Origin: Mycobacterium sp. IS-1590
GTDB taxonomy: Bacteria > Actinomycetota > Actinomycetes > Mycobacteriales > Mycobacteriaceae
DNA length: 64,000 bases
Reading direction: 5' to 3'
Assembly: GCF_001500025.1 (NCBI RefSeq)
Contig: NZ_LQIW01000045.1
Location: 62,001-126,000, forward strand
The position numbers were made by a program, and so were the translations under genes. The stretch's first letter is position 1; every line of letters starts with the position of its first letter. The notes under the pieces are model-generated. The model was given only the letters and a program-made list of their open reading frames with translations. It did not search any database and was not told the origin of the DNA. This document shows, one piece after another, positions 51,548 through 60,153 of this stretch.

Positions 51548-54500
51548 GCCGCTTCTCGGGCCGCACGGTCGACGCCGCGACCGCGGCCACCGAGATCAAC
51601 GCCAGCAGCTGCACGCCCCACGAATGCCCGATGTAGCCGTCGACCGAACGCCACGGGTTCTGGCTCAGCACCGCACCGGCCAGGATCAACCCGCCGGCGG
51701 CGGTACCGACCGTGACTGCCTCGCAGAGCTTTTCGCGATTGCGCAGCAGCCAGCGTGCACCGATCGCCAGGCCGACCACCGCGACACCCACCATTCCCGA
51801 GATCGCCGCGCCGACGGCCAGCGCCGCGGCCCCGACCGCGACGGGACGCGGCCGCCACACCGGCACCGGATCGACGGCCGACAGGCGCCTGCGCGTCGGC
51901 ACGAAAGCGAGCAGCGCGAGCACCGGCAGCAGCGCCAATCCGCCGATGAGGCCGGCACGGTAGGGCACGTTCGTCGGGAAGCTCAGCGTGACCGGGCCCG
52001 CCGTACCCGGCGGCAGCACCCAGCCCTGCTGCCAGCCGTTCACCGTGATCGGCGTGAGCCGGGACCCGGCGCTGTCGTGGGCTACCCAGCCGGGGTTGAT
52101 GCTTTCGGGTACGACGAGCACCCGGGACGCCGATGACGGCGCGACGGTCACCTCGCGACGGTCTGCGCTCCACTGCCCGGTCTCCGCGGGAATGGTTGAC
52201 GCCGGGCGTATTTCGTCGGCCTGGGGCCCGGCGAGCTGAGCCCCGTCGACGATGAACGCCGCGCGGGGGCTGATCACCAACTCCTGCTGACCCTCGGGTA
52301 GCAGGATCGGCTCGGCACGGCACGCGCGCGCGGCGACGGGCTCACCGTCGAGCAGGGCGCCGACGGTAGTGGTGAGCGAGGTCTGCACGAACTCACCTGC
52401 GACGCCGATGACCGGGCCCCTCCCGCAGGGCATTTCGATGGTGCGGTTCCGGTTGGCGGCGGCGTCGGCGGCCGCGATCGGTTCGCCGCGGGTGTCGAGC
52501 GCGGTCACCTCGGCCAGGCCGGGAGGTTTGAGTTGGTCGAAGCCGAGCGCCGTCCGGTCGATGACGTCGTCCCAGTCGAGAATGGAGATCGTCACCGTGT
52601 CGGTGACCCTCGGCTTGAGGTCCATCCTCTGTGCCCCCGCATCGCCGGCCACCGGGCGGATCTGCGGACCGTCGCCGAGGTCGACGGCCAGCAGCGTCGG
52701 GCGTGCGGGCAGCTCCGACGAACCCGGCGACACCTGCAGCCCGGCGACCTCGCTCCGCCTCGGGAGTTTCAGCGTCACCGTCGGCCGCGTCCCCTGCTGC
52801 ACGACCCGCTGCGGGGCGGTCCACGCCGTGCCCGGGTCACCGTCCGCCGCGGCGTAGGCCGAGCCGAGCACGTCGATCGGATCGGCTTCGCCCAGTGCCC
52901 GGGCGGCACCGGGCGCGCTGATGAGGTCGGCGAGTTGGGGCCCCTGACGGGCACGCACCCACACGGTCGGTGTCACCGCGATCGGCTCCGGAACCGTCAG
53001 TGTCCGGCTCAGGTTCACGGGCTCCTCGGCCGACAGCGCCATCAACGCCGCACACCGGTATCCGGTCGGGCTCTGCGCGCAGCCCGACCGTCCCAGCAGC
53101 TCCGAACCCAGGTCCCATTGCGCGACAGTCGAATCCGGAGGCGGACCGGGCACGGCCACGGTGTGGCGCAGGCTGACGGGGTGGGCGAAGCCGTTCGCGT
53201 CGTACTGGGTGACCGCGAGGTCGGTGATCCCGAACTGCACGCCTGGTGACCCGTCGTCGGTGGCCACCGCGGTGAGGCGCACCCACGGTGACTCGCCGTA
53301 GGGCAGTGCCGCGGTGAGCGGCTTGCCCGCCTCGTCGAAACGAAGGGTGCTGGTGCCGTTCACCGTCGAGATCTCGATCCGGCGGATCTGCGCGCCGACC
53401 GCGGTCGCGCTGGGCGTGACCGTGATGGTCGCGTTGGTCACGGGGTGGTCGAAGTCCACCTGCATCCACTGGCCGATCGCCGACTGCAGCGAGTTGGAGA
53501 CCCAACTTGTCGACGGGTCGGCGTCGACCGCAGCGGCCGGACCTGCCGCCGGTGCGACATTGGGAAGCGCCGTGGAATCGGCCGCCGAACTCGACACCGA
53601 CACCCGGCCGCCGTTCCACTGTCCGTAAACGACATCGGTTCCGGGAGAAGGATAATCGATGACCCGGTTGTGGGTGTGCCGCGGCTCGTCGGGAGTGCGG
53701 ATGGCCGAGGAGTGATCGTCGACCCGGCCGTAGTCGGTTTCTCGTGCCAGTGGGGTGTCAGTGACGGTGACCAACGGTGCCGGCACGCCCGCGCGTTCGG
53801 CGTCGGCGGTCAACAGCATGGGCCCCAACGGGGGACGGTCGAGCAGTCGGCGGCGCTCGTCGAGCCGCAACAACGCCTCGGGTGCGCCGTCGACGCGCGC
53901 CATGCGGTCGGTGTCGACGAGGTAAGGCGTCACCGGGATTTCGGCGTCCACCCGGTAGATCTCGACAGCGGGGTAGCGCGGCCGCAGACCGCTGTCGGAG
54001 ACGAACCCGGTCAGAGTGCCCGCGCCGACCGGATCGCCGAACTCGGCGACCTTCTCCAGCCCCGGTGAGCCGTCGACCGCGCGGTGCACGAGCAGCGGCC
54101 GGGCCGACCGTGATGACTCTGGATCCAGGTCATTGCGCACCACGACGTACGAGATCCCCTGGCGGGCAAGGGTATCCGCGAGGCCCGCGGATGGGCGGCC
54201 CGCGGCGAACAACCGCTGCACGGAGTCCAGCGCGCGGATGGTCTGCGGCGGGGTCAGCGGAATCGAATCGCGCACACCCCATGCGCTGTCACCGAGCACC
54301 TGCAGCGGCTCGTCGTGGCTGTTGCCCCACACCTGGGTGGCGAAGGGAGCGCCAGGCGCCACCAGGACGCGGCCGCCGGTGTTGTGTTCATCGAGCCAAT
54401 CGGCGGTGTCGTGCCAGTACTGCGGGATCGCATCGAAAGCGCCTGGCGGAGTGAGTCGTCCGGTCCAAGCCAGCGACGTGCCCGCGGCCAGTGCGACCAG

Positions 54501-55691
54501 AACCACCATCCCCACCGCGACGCGTTTGTCCCGTTCGGGATGCGCCAACGCGCTCGTCCACTGCGCCCGCGGCGCGCTACCCGGCAGCGGAATGCGGCCG
54601 AGCAGATGCGCCAACCCCAACGCCAGCGGCAGCCGCAACAGGGGTTCGAGCTTGTGCAGGTTGCGCAGCGGCGTCCCCGAGGCGTCGAGGAACGCCTGAA
54701 CCTGCAGCGCGATCGGCGAGCCCAGCCCGCCGGAGTAGCCGACGGCGAGCAGCGTGACACCGGTCAGCAGGATGACGATCAGACGGCCGCGGGCGGGCAT
54801 CGTCCTCGACGCCAGCCCCGCCAGGCCCGCGGCGGCAACCAGCGTGGTGGCCAGCACGGCGACCGAACCGGTCACCAGCGACGCGCCCGCCGTCGCGTTG
54901 GGCGCGACGAACGGGGTCCACGCGTCGGTGCCGCGCAGCATCTCGGTCAGCGACATCCACCGCGTCGTCACGCCGGAGGATTCGATGAAGTCGAGAAACG
55001 GTGGGCTGACCCGGCCCAGCATCACCAGCGCGACCGCCCACCACAGCACCGCCAGCGCGATGCCGAGCGCCCACCACGCCGTGAACCGCCACCACAGCTT
55101 GGTGGGCCGATGGCACGCCAGCCAGATGGCCGCGCACAGGCAGCCGGTGAGGGTGGCCACCGCGTTGACCGCACCCATCAGTGCGATCGCCACCGCGGAG
55201 CGCATCGCCAACACCCGGACGCGGGGATCCCCCTTCAACACGAGTATCACCGGCAGCAGCACCCACGGCGCCAGCATCATCGGAAGGGTCTCCGACGAGA
55301 TCGCGCCCAGTGTGGTCAGCGCCCGCGGCGACAGCGCGTAGGCCACCGCGGCGATCACCCGCGACGTGGGGCTGCCGATGCCGAGCGCCTCGGCCACCCG
55401 CAGCACACCCCAGAACCCGACCACCAGCAGCAGCGCCCACCACAGCCGCTGGGTGACCCAGCCGGGCAACCCGACGATGTCGCCGATCAGGAAGAAGGTG
55501 CCGTGCGGGAACAGATACCCGTAGGCCTGGTTCTGGGCCTGGCCGAAGGGCAGCTCGCTGTTCCACAAGTTGAACGCGCGCGCGAGGAACCGCAGCGGAT
55601 TGGCGGTCAGGTCGAGCTTGGTGTCGGGTGAGATCTGTCCTGGTGACTGGGCGAACGTCAGGACCAGCGCCGCCGCAGCGGCCACCCACAA
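51540..55691 (-). CDS. aftD: Arabinofuranosyltransferase AftD
   Basis: 1383 residues from TTG at 55691; no ATG or GTG lies further upstream in frame. GT-C enzyme that adds alpha-1,3-branched arabinofuranose from decaprenyl-phospho-arabinose to arabinogalactan and LAM. The N-terminal membrane part (about 1-440) begins QSPGQISPDTKLDLTANP, with the GQAQNQAYGYLFPHGTFF region typical of AftD. Large periplasmic region with F5/8-type carbohydrate-binding modules (for example VDADPSTSWVSNSLQSAIGQWMQ near 720 and AYAAADGDPGTAWT near 925), and C-terminal helices. Essential in M. smegmatis and M. tuberculosis (Rv0236c). Followed in the same orientation by nothing; preceded by the DUF2613 gene. Confidence 0.95.
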   Translation of the reverse strand: MWVAAAAALVLTFAQSPGQISPDTKLDLTANPLRFLARAFNLWNSELPFGQAQNQAYGYLFPHGTFFLIGDIVGLPGWVTQRLWWALLLVVGFWGVLRVAEALGIGSPTSRVIAAVAYALSPRALTTLGAISSETLPMMLAPWVLLPVILVLKGDPRVRVLAMRSAVAIALMGAVNAVATLTGCLCAAIWLACHRPTKLWWRFTAWWALGIALAVLWWAVALVMLGRVSPPFLDFIESSGVTTRWMSLTEMLRGTDAWTPFVAPNATAGASLVTGSVAVLATTLVAAAGLAGLASRTMPARGRLIVILLTGVTLLAVGYSGGLGSPIALQVQAFLDASGTPLRNLHKLEPLLRLPLALGLAHLLGRIPLPGSAPRAQWTSALAHPERDKRVAVGMVVLVALAAGTSLAWTGRLTPPGAFDAIPQYWHDTADWLDEHNTGGRVLVAPGAPFATQVWGNSHDEPLQVLGDSAWGVRDSIPLTPPQTIRALDSVQRLFAAGRPSAGLADTLARQGISYVVVRNDLDPESSRSARPLLVHRAVDGSPGLEKVAEFGDPVGAGTLTGFVSDSGLRPRYPAVEIYRVDAEIPVTPYLVDTDRMARVDGAPEALLRLDERRRLLDRPPLGPMLLTADAERAGVPAPLVTVTDTPLARETDYGRVDDHSSAIRTPDEPRHTHNRVIDYPSPGTDVVYGQWNGGRVSVSSSAADSTALPNVAPAAGPAAAVDADPSTSWVSNSLQSAIGQWMQVDFDHPVTNATITVTPSATAVGAQIRRIEISTVNGTSTLRFDEAGKPLTAALPYGESPWVRLTAVATDDGSPGVQFGITDLAVTQYDANGFAHPVSLRHTVAVPGPPPDSTVAQWDLGSELLGRSGCAQSPTGYRCAALMALSAEEPVNLSRTLTVPEPIAVTPTVWVRARQGPQLADLISAPGAARALGEADPIDVLGSAYAAADGDPGTAWTAPQRVVQQGTRPTVTLKLPRRSEVAGLQVSPGSSELPARPTLLAVDLGDGPQIRPVAGDAGAQRMDLKPRVTDTVTISILDWDDVIDRTALGFDQLKPPGLAEVTALDTRGEPIAAADAAANRNRTIEMPCGRGPVIGVAGEFVQTSLTTTVGALLDGEPVAARACRAEPILLPEGQQELVISPRAAFIVDGAQLAGPQADEIRPASTIPAETGQWSADRREVTVAPSSASRVLVVPESINPGWVAHDSAGSRLTPITVNGWQQGWVLPPGTAGPVTLSFPTNVPYRAGLIGGLALLPVLALLAFVPTRRRLSAVDPVPVWRPRPVAVGAAALAVGAAISGMVGVAVVGLAIGARWLLRNREKLCEAVTVGTAAGGLILAGAVLSQNPWRSVDGYIGHSWGVQLLALISVAAVAASTVRPEKRLS

Positions 55692-55734
55692 CCAGCGCCG
55701 GGAGAGCGGGGCCGTTTGCTCGGCGGCCCGGGAA

Positions 55735-55908
55735 TCAGCTGCGGTCGCCGTACTCGACCCTGTTGAGCACCGAAGACGCCGGATCGCCCGCTTGCAGAGG
55801 AGGCTTGTTGTCCTGCTGCACCATCAGCGTCACACCGAAGACGGCTGCCGCGCCCAACAGCAGACCGACCACGATGCTGGCGGCGGCGGGCACGAGGAAC
55901 CGATCCAT
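55735..55908 (-). CDS. DUF2613 small membrane peptide (Rv0236A-like)
   Basis: 57 residues from ATG at 55908: one hydrophobic helix (about 5-28, VPAAASIVVGLLLGAAAVFGVTLMV) followed by a short polar tail ending NRVEYGDRS. Same length and position as Rv0236A, immediately upstream of aftD in M. tuberculosis. It is 43 bp before aftD on the same strand, so probably co-transcribed. Possible AftD accessory subunit; function unknown. Confidence 0.85.
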   Translation of the reverse strand: MDRFLVPAAASIVVGLLLGAAAVFGVTLMVQQDNKPPLQAGDPASSVLNRVEYGDRS

Positions 55909-56016
55909 GCGGCAAAAGTAGCATGCGGCCCATGTGCGCAGCTGAAGGCATGTTCTCACCGCACACGCCGACCACGAGATAGAACTGAGCCCCTACAGCA
56001 GTTAGTGTCGAGGCCC

Positions 56017-57189
56017 ATGGCCTTGCCCCGCGCATTGTGTGCCCTCGCCGCCGCTCCCGTATTGCTGATGGCGTGCTCGCCTGCCGCGCAGGAAGCCGCG
56101 CCGTCCCCGACGTCCGCACCCATCACCAAGGCGGCGACCGCCGTGCCCGCGGCTCCCGCGCCGGGTGCTCCCGCCGCTCCGGCGTGTGGAGCCGGCGAGT
56201 CGCTGCTGGCGGCGATGTCGACCCGCGACAAGCTCGCCCAGCTGTTGATGGTCGGGGTCTCGAACGCGGGTGACGCGCGCGCGGTCGTCGACAATCACCA
56301 CGTCGGCGGCATCTTCGTCGGCAGCTGGACCGACCTGTCGATGCTGTCCGACGGCTCACTGGCGGGCATCGCTGCATCGGCGACCCCGCTACCGCTCGCG
56401 GTCAGCGTCGACGAGGAGGGCGGCCAGGTGTCGCGGTTGGCCGGGTTGATCGGCAGCCAACCGTCGCCCGCCTCGCTGGCGGCCAGCAGCACGCCAGACG
56501 AGGTGTACAACATCGCGCTGAAGCGGGGTCAGGCCATGCGCGGGCTCGGCATCACGATCGACTTCGCGCCGGTCGTCGACGTCGAGGGGGGCGGTGCGAT
56601 CGGTGACCGGTCGTTCGGCTCCGATCCGGCCGTCGTCACCGATTTCGCCGGCGCGTATGCCCGTGGCCTGCGTGACGGCGGCGTGATGCCGGTGCTCAAG
56701 CACTTCCCCGGCCACGGGCGCGCCTCGGGCGACTCGCATACCGGCGGTGTCACGACGCCGCCGATCGGTGACCTGCAGACCACCGATCTGGTGCCGTACC
56801 GGACGCTGACCAGCCAGGCGCCGGTCGGAGTGATGGTCGGTCACCTCCAGGTGCCCGGGCTGACCGGCAGCGATCCAGCCAGCCTGAGCCCGGCGGCCTA
56901 CGCGCTGCTGCGGTCGGGCAACTACGGCGGCCAGCCGTTCAACGGCCCGGTGTTCACCGATGATCTGTCCGGTATGCGGGCCATCACCGACCGGTTCGGG
57001 GTCGCCGAGGCGGCGCTGCGGAGCCTGCAAGCGGGCGCCGACGTCGCGCTGTGGCTGAGTACCGGTGAGGTGCCCGCCGTGCTCGACCGGCTGGAGAAGG
57101 CGTTGGATGCCGGTGAGCTGTCGATGTCCAGCGTCGACGCCTCGGTGCTGCGGATCGCTGGGATGAAGGGCCCCAACCCGCGGTGCTAA
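56017..57189 (+). CDS. lpqI: LpqI, GH3 beta-N-acetylglucosaminidase lipoprotein
   Basis: 390 residues. Lipoprotein signal with Cys20 (LLMACS), a Pro/Ala-rich linker to about residue 55, then a GH3 (NagZ-type) barrel: DEEGGQVSRL, IDFAPVVDVE, KHFPGHGRASGDSHTGG (the flexible loop His that acts with the acid) and VFTDDLSGM (Asp nucleophile). Recycles peptidoglycan muropeptides by cleaving GlcNAc-MurNAc. Same locus as M. tuberculosis Rv0237. A TAGTGT box 8 nt before ATG 56017 is a possible promoter. Confidence 0.94.
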   Translation: MALPRALCALAAAPVLLMACSPAAQEAAPSPTSAPITKAATAVPAAPAPGAPAAPACGAGESLLAAMSTRDKLAQLLMVGVSNAGDARAVVDNHHVGGIFVGSWTDLSMLSDGSLAGIAASATPLPLAVSVDEEGGQVSRLAGLIGSQPSPASLAASSTPDEVYNIALKRGQAMRGLGITIDFAPVVDVEGGGAIGDRSFGSDPAVVTDFAGAYARGLRDGGVMPVLKHFPGHGRASGDSHTGGVTTPPIGDLQTTDLVPYRTLTSQAPVGVMVGHLQVPGLTGSDPASLSPAAYALLRSGNYGGQPFNGPVFTDDLSGMRAITDRFGVAEAALRSLQAGADVALWLSTGEVPAVLDRLEKALDAGELSMSSVDASVLRIAGMKGPNPRC

Positions 57190-57259
57190 TTCCCCACCCG
57201 CCACCCCTGCTAGTTCCCACCCACGCCCGTCGCTGACGCCTGCCGGGCAGGCGATTGCT

Positions 57260-57265
57260 TACCCT
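57260..57265 (+). promoter_or_regulatory. -10 box of a leaderless tetR mRNA
   Basis: TACCCT ends 6 nt before ATG 57272. Confidence 0.4.
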
Positions 57266-57271
57266 GGTGGA

Positions 57272-57901
57272 ATGGCCGGAGGTACCAAGCGGTTGCCGCG
57301 CGCGGTGCGCGAGCAGCAGATGCTGGACGCCGCCGTGCAGATCTTCTCGGTCAACGGCTACCACGAGACGTCGATGGACGCGATCGCCGCCGAGGCGCAG
57401 ATCTCCAAGCCGATGCTGTACCTGTACTACGGCTCCAAGGAAGAGTTGTTCGCGGCGTGCCTGGATCGGGAGCTGGCGCGGTTCGTCGACGAGGTCCGCA
57501 GTCAGATCGACTTCAAGCAGAGCCCGAAAGACCTGTTGCGCACCGCGGTCCTGGCCTTCCTGAACTACATCGACGCCAACCGCGCGTCGTGGATGGTGCT
57601 CTACAGCCAGGCCACCAGCTCGCAGGCGTTCGCCCACACCGTGCGCGAAGGCCGCGAGCGCATCATCGACCTGGTGGGCAGGCTGCTGCGCTCGGGTACC
57701 CGAAACCCCGAGCCCGACACCGACTTCGACATGATGGCCGTCGCGCTCGTGGGCGCCGGTGAGGCGGTGGCGTCGCGGGTCAGCACCGGTGACGCCGGCG
57801 TCGACGAGGCCGCCGAGCTGATGATCAACCTGTTCTGGCGCGGCCTGAAGGGCACCCCCTCAGACCATCCCATCGAGACTGCGGTCAGATCGCCCAACTA
57901 G
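57272..57901 (+). CDS. TetR-family regulator (Rv0238-like)
   Basis: 209 residues. HTH at about 30-52 (TSMDAIAAEAQISKPMLYLYYGS) followed by a helical ligand domain (NYIDANRASWMVLYSQATSSQAFAHTVREGR). Adjacent to lpqI and convergent with htdX (9-bp gap). It may bind the 16-bp palindrome in the fabG4-fadA2 divergent promoter, 2.2 kb away; this is inference only. Confidence 0.9.
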   Translation: MAGGTKRLPRAVREQQMLDAAVQIFSVNGYHETSMDAIAAEAQISKPMLYLYYGSKEELFAACLDRELARFVDEVRSQIDFKQSPKDLLRTAVLAFLNYIDANRASWMVLYSQATSSQAFAHTVREGRERIIDLVGRLLRSGTRNPEPDTDFDMMAVALVGAGEAVASRVSTGDAGVDEAAELMINLFWRGLKGTPSDHPIETAVRSPN

Positions 57902-57910
57902 CCCCAGCGC

Positions 57911-58753
57911 TTACAGCGAGCGCACCGTCCCGAACAGATGCGGCTCGCGCTTCTTCATGTCGCGCAACGTCAGATCCCAGCCGTCGGACACCCGGTCGAC
58001 GTACAGGCCCGCGCTCGCGGGCAGCACCACGGGCTTGGCGAACTTGACCGAATACTTCACCGCATCCGGCAGCTGGCCCTCGATGTTGGCCAGAACCGCT
58101 GCCGCGCTGAACATTCCGTGCGCGATGACGGTCGGGAAACCGAACAGCTTGGCCGCGATCGCATTGGTGTGGATCGGGTTGTGGTCGCCGCCCACCGAAG
58201 CGTAATGGCGGATCTGCCCCGGGGTGATGCGCAGCATCGCGTTCGGCGGACCGAGTTTCGGCGGCTTCTGCGGCGGCGGCTTGGGCTCGTCGGACAGGCT
58301 CGTGCGCTGCTGGTGCAGGAACGTCGTGATCTGGTGCCACGCCTGCTCGTTGCCGACGTTGACGTCGGTCACGATGTCGACCAGCAGGCCGCGCCGATGC
58401 TCACGCAGATTTTCCGCGTGCACCTTCACCGAGACGGAGTCGGTCACGGCGATCGGGCGGTACTGCGTGATGTGGTTTTCGATGTGCACCGAACCCATTG
58501 CTGCAAAAGGGAAGTCGAATCCGGTGACCAACGACATCAACGTCGGGAACGTCAGCGCGAACGGATACGTCAGCGGCACGGTGTCCCCGAACTGCAGCCC
58601 GGTCACAGCCGCGTAGGCCGCCACGTTTTCGGGATCGATCTTCAGATCCTCGACGGTCAGCGTGCGGTCGGGCAGCGTCTCGCCGCGCGGCACGAACGGC
58701 AGGGCGCCCGCCGCCGCGCGCGCCAGGTTCATCAGCCCGGACGGTTGGCTCAC
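57911..58753 (-). CDS. htdX: HtdX, (R)-3-hydroxyacyl-ACP/CoA dehydratase-like MaoC protein
   Basis: 280 residues from GTG at 58753. The hydratase-2 motif YASVGGDHNPIH puts catalytic Asp190 and His195 in place; the N-terminal half is a second, degenerate hotdog. Dehydrates or hydrates (R)-3-hydroxyacyl chains. It starts 1 bp after the fabG4 stop; FabG4 would supply the (R)-3-hydroxyacyl substrate, as for the M. tuberculosis Rv0241c-Rv0242c pair. Confidence 0.94.
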   Translation of the reverse strand: MSQPSGLMNLARAAAGALPFVPRGETLPDRTLTVEDLKIDPENVAAYAAVTGLQFGDTVPLTYPFALTFPTLMSLVTGFDFPFAAMGSVHIENHITQYRPIAVTDSVSVKVHAENLREHRRGLLVDIVTDVNVGNEQAWHQITTFLHQQRTSLSDEPKPPPQKPPKLGPPNAMLRITPGQIRHYASVGGDHNPIHTNAIAAKLFGFPTVIAHGMFSAAAVLANIEGQLPDAVKYSVKFAKPVVLPASAGLYVDRVSDGWDLTLRDMKKREPHLFGTVRSL

Positions 58754-58754
58754 G

Positions 58755-60107
58755 TCACGCCCCCAACCACGCCTGGCCGCACACCCGCACCGTGTTACCC
58801 GTGACGGCGTTGGACGCGGGGCTGGCGAAGTAAGCGATGGTCTCGGCGACATCGACCGGCTGGCCGCCCTGGTAGAGGGAATTGAGCCGGCGCCCCACCT
58901 CGCGGGTGGCCAGCGGAATCGCCTCGGTCATCTTGGTCTCGATGAAGCCCGGGGCCACCGCGTTGACGGTGACGCCCTTGTCGGCATAGGCCTCCGACAG
59001 GGTGTCGGTCAGGCCGATCATGCCCGCCTTGGTGGCCGCGTAGTTGGTCTGCCCGCGGTTGCCCGCGATGCCGGCCATCGACGACAGGCCGACGATCCGG
59101 CCGCCCTCGCCCAGTACTCCGTTGTCCACCAGACCTTCGGCGAGGGCAAGCGGCGCAACGAGATTCACGGCGACGACCGAATCCCAGCGGCCCTCGTCCA
59201 TGTTGGCGAGCAGCTTGTCGCGGGTGATGCCCGCGTTGTTGACGAGGATGTCGACGCGACCGTCATAGTGGTCCCGCACGTGCTCGGTGATGCGGTCGAC
59301 GGCGTCGGCGGCGGTCACGTCGAGGGCCAGCGCGGTCCCGCCGACCTTCGTGGCGGTCACGCCGAGCGCTTCCTGCGCCCCCTCGACGTCGATGCAGATC
59401 ACCTTCGCCCCGTCGCGGGAGAACACCTCGGCGATCGTCGCGCCGATACCGCGGGCGGCGCCGGTCACGATCGCGACCTTGCCGTCCAGCGGCCGGTCCC
59501 AGTCGGCGGGTGGCGCCGCGTCGTCGGGGCCGACCCGGAACACCTGCCCGTCGACGTAGGCGGACTTGCCCGAGAGCAGGAACCGCATCGTCGACTCCAG
59601 ACCCGTCGCGGCGGGCTTGGCGTCGGGGGACAGGTAGACCAGGTTCACCGTCGCGCCGCGGCGCATCTCCTTGCCCAGCGAGCGGGTGAAGCCCTCGAGC
59701 GCACGCTGGGCGATGCGCTCGTGTTCGTTGCCGGCCTGCTCGGGTGTGGTGCCGATGACGACGACGCGGCCCGAGGGCCCGAGGTTGCGCAGCAGCGGGG
59801 TGAAGAACTCGTACAGCCCCTTGAGGCCGGTCGGTTCGGTGATACCGGTGGCGTCGTACACCAGCCCGCCGAAGGAGTCGGCCCAGCGCCCCCCGAGGTT
59901 GTCGGAGACGACGTCGTAGTCCTCGGCCAGCGCGGTGCGCAGCGGTTCCACGAGTCGGCCCTCCCCGCCGATCAGCAGCGTGCCGGCCAGCGGCGGATCA
60001 CCCGGCTTGTACCGGCGCAGCGTCTCGGGCTGAGGGATGCCGAGTTGCTTGGCGAGGAACGATCCGGGCGTCGAGTGGACGATTTGCGAGTACAGATCGG
60101 ATGCCAT
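58755..60107 (-). CDS. fabG4: FabG4, high-molecular-weight 3-oxoacyl reductase
   Basis: 450 residues. N-terminal flavodoxin-like domain (1-205) unique to HMwFabG, then an SDR domain: nucleotide loop VTGAARGIGATIAEVFSRDGAK, NNAGI, and the catalytic Ser/Tyr/Lys in SSMAGIAGNRGQTNYAATKAG. Reduces 3-oxoacyl-CoA or ACP with NADH. First gene of fabG4-htdX; divergent from fadA2 over 46 bp that carry a palindrome. Confidence 0.95.
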   Translation of the reverse strand: MASDLYSQIVHSTPGSFLAKQLGIPQPETLRRYKPGDPPLAGTLLIGGEGRLVEPLRTALAEDYDVVSDNLGGRWADSFGGLVYDATGITEPTGLKGLYEFFTPLLRNLGPSGRVVVIGTTPEQAGNEHERIAQRALEGFTRSLGKEMRRGATVNLVYLSPDAKPAATGLESTMRFLLSGKSAYVDGQVFRVGPDDAAPPADWDRPLDGKVAIVTGAARGIGATIAEVFSRDGAKVICIDVEGAQEALGVTATKVGGTALALDVTAADAVDRITEHVRDHYDGRVDILVNNAGITRDKLLANMDEGRWDSVVAVNLVAPLALAEGLVDNGVLGEGGRIVGLSSMAGIAGNRGQTNYAATKAGMIGLTDTLSEAYADKGVTVNAVAPGFIETKMTEAIPLATREVGRRLNSLYQGGQPVDVAETIAYFASPASNAVTGNTVRVCGQAWLGA

Positions 60108-60116
60108 GAGGACGAA

Positions 60117-60132
60117 CTTACTCCAGAGTAAG
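60117..60132. promoter_or_regulatory. Palindromic operator CTTACTCCAGAGTAAG in the fabG4-fadA2 promoter
   Basis: Arms CTTACT/AGTAAG with spacer CCAG, 9 bp before the fabG4 start and overlapping the -35 region of fadA2. Typical of a TetR-family operator able to control both divergent genes. Confidence 0.65.
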
Positions 60133-60141
60133 AAGGGTGGG

Positions 60142-60147
60142 TACTAT
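60142..60147 (+). promoter_or_regulatory. -10 box of a leaderless fadA2 mRNA
   Basis: TACTAT ends 6 nt before ATG 60154; TTACTC (60119-60124), inside the operator, lies 17 bp upstream as the -35. Confidence 0.5.
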
Positions 60148-60153
60148 GGGTGC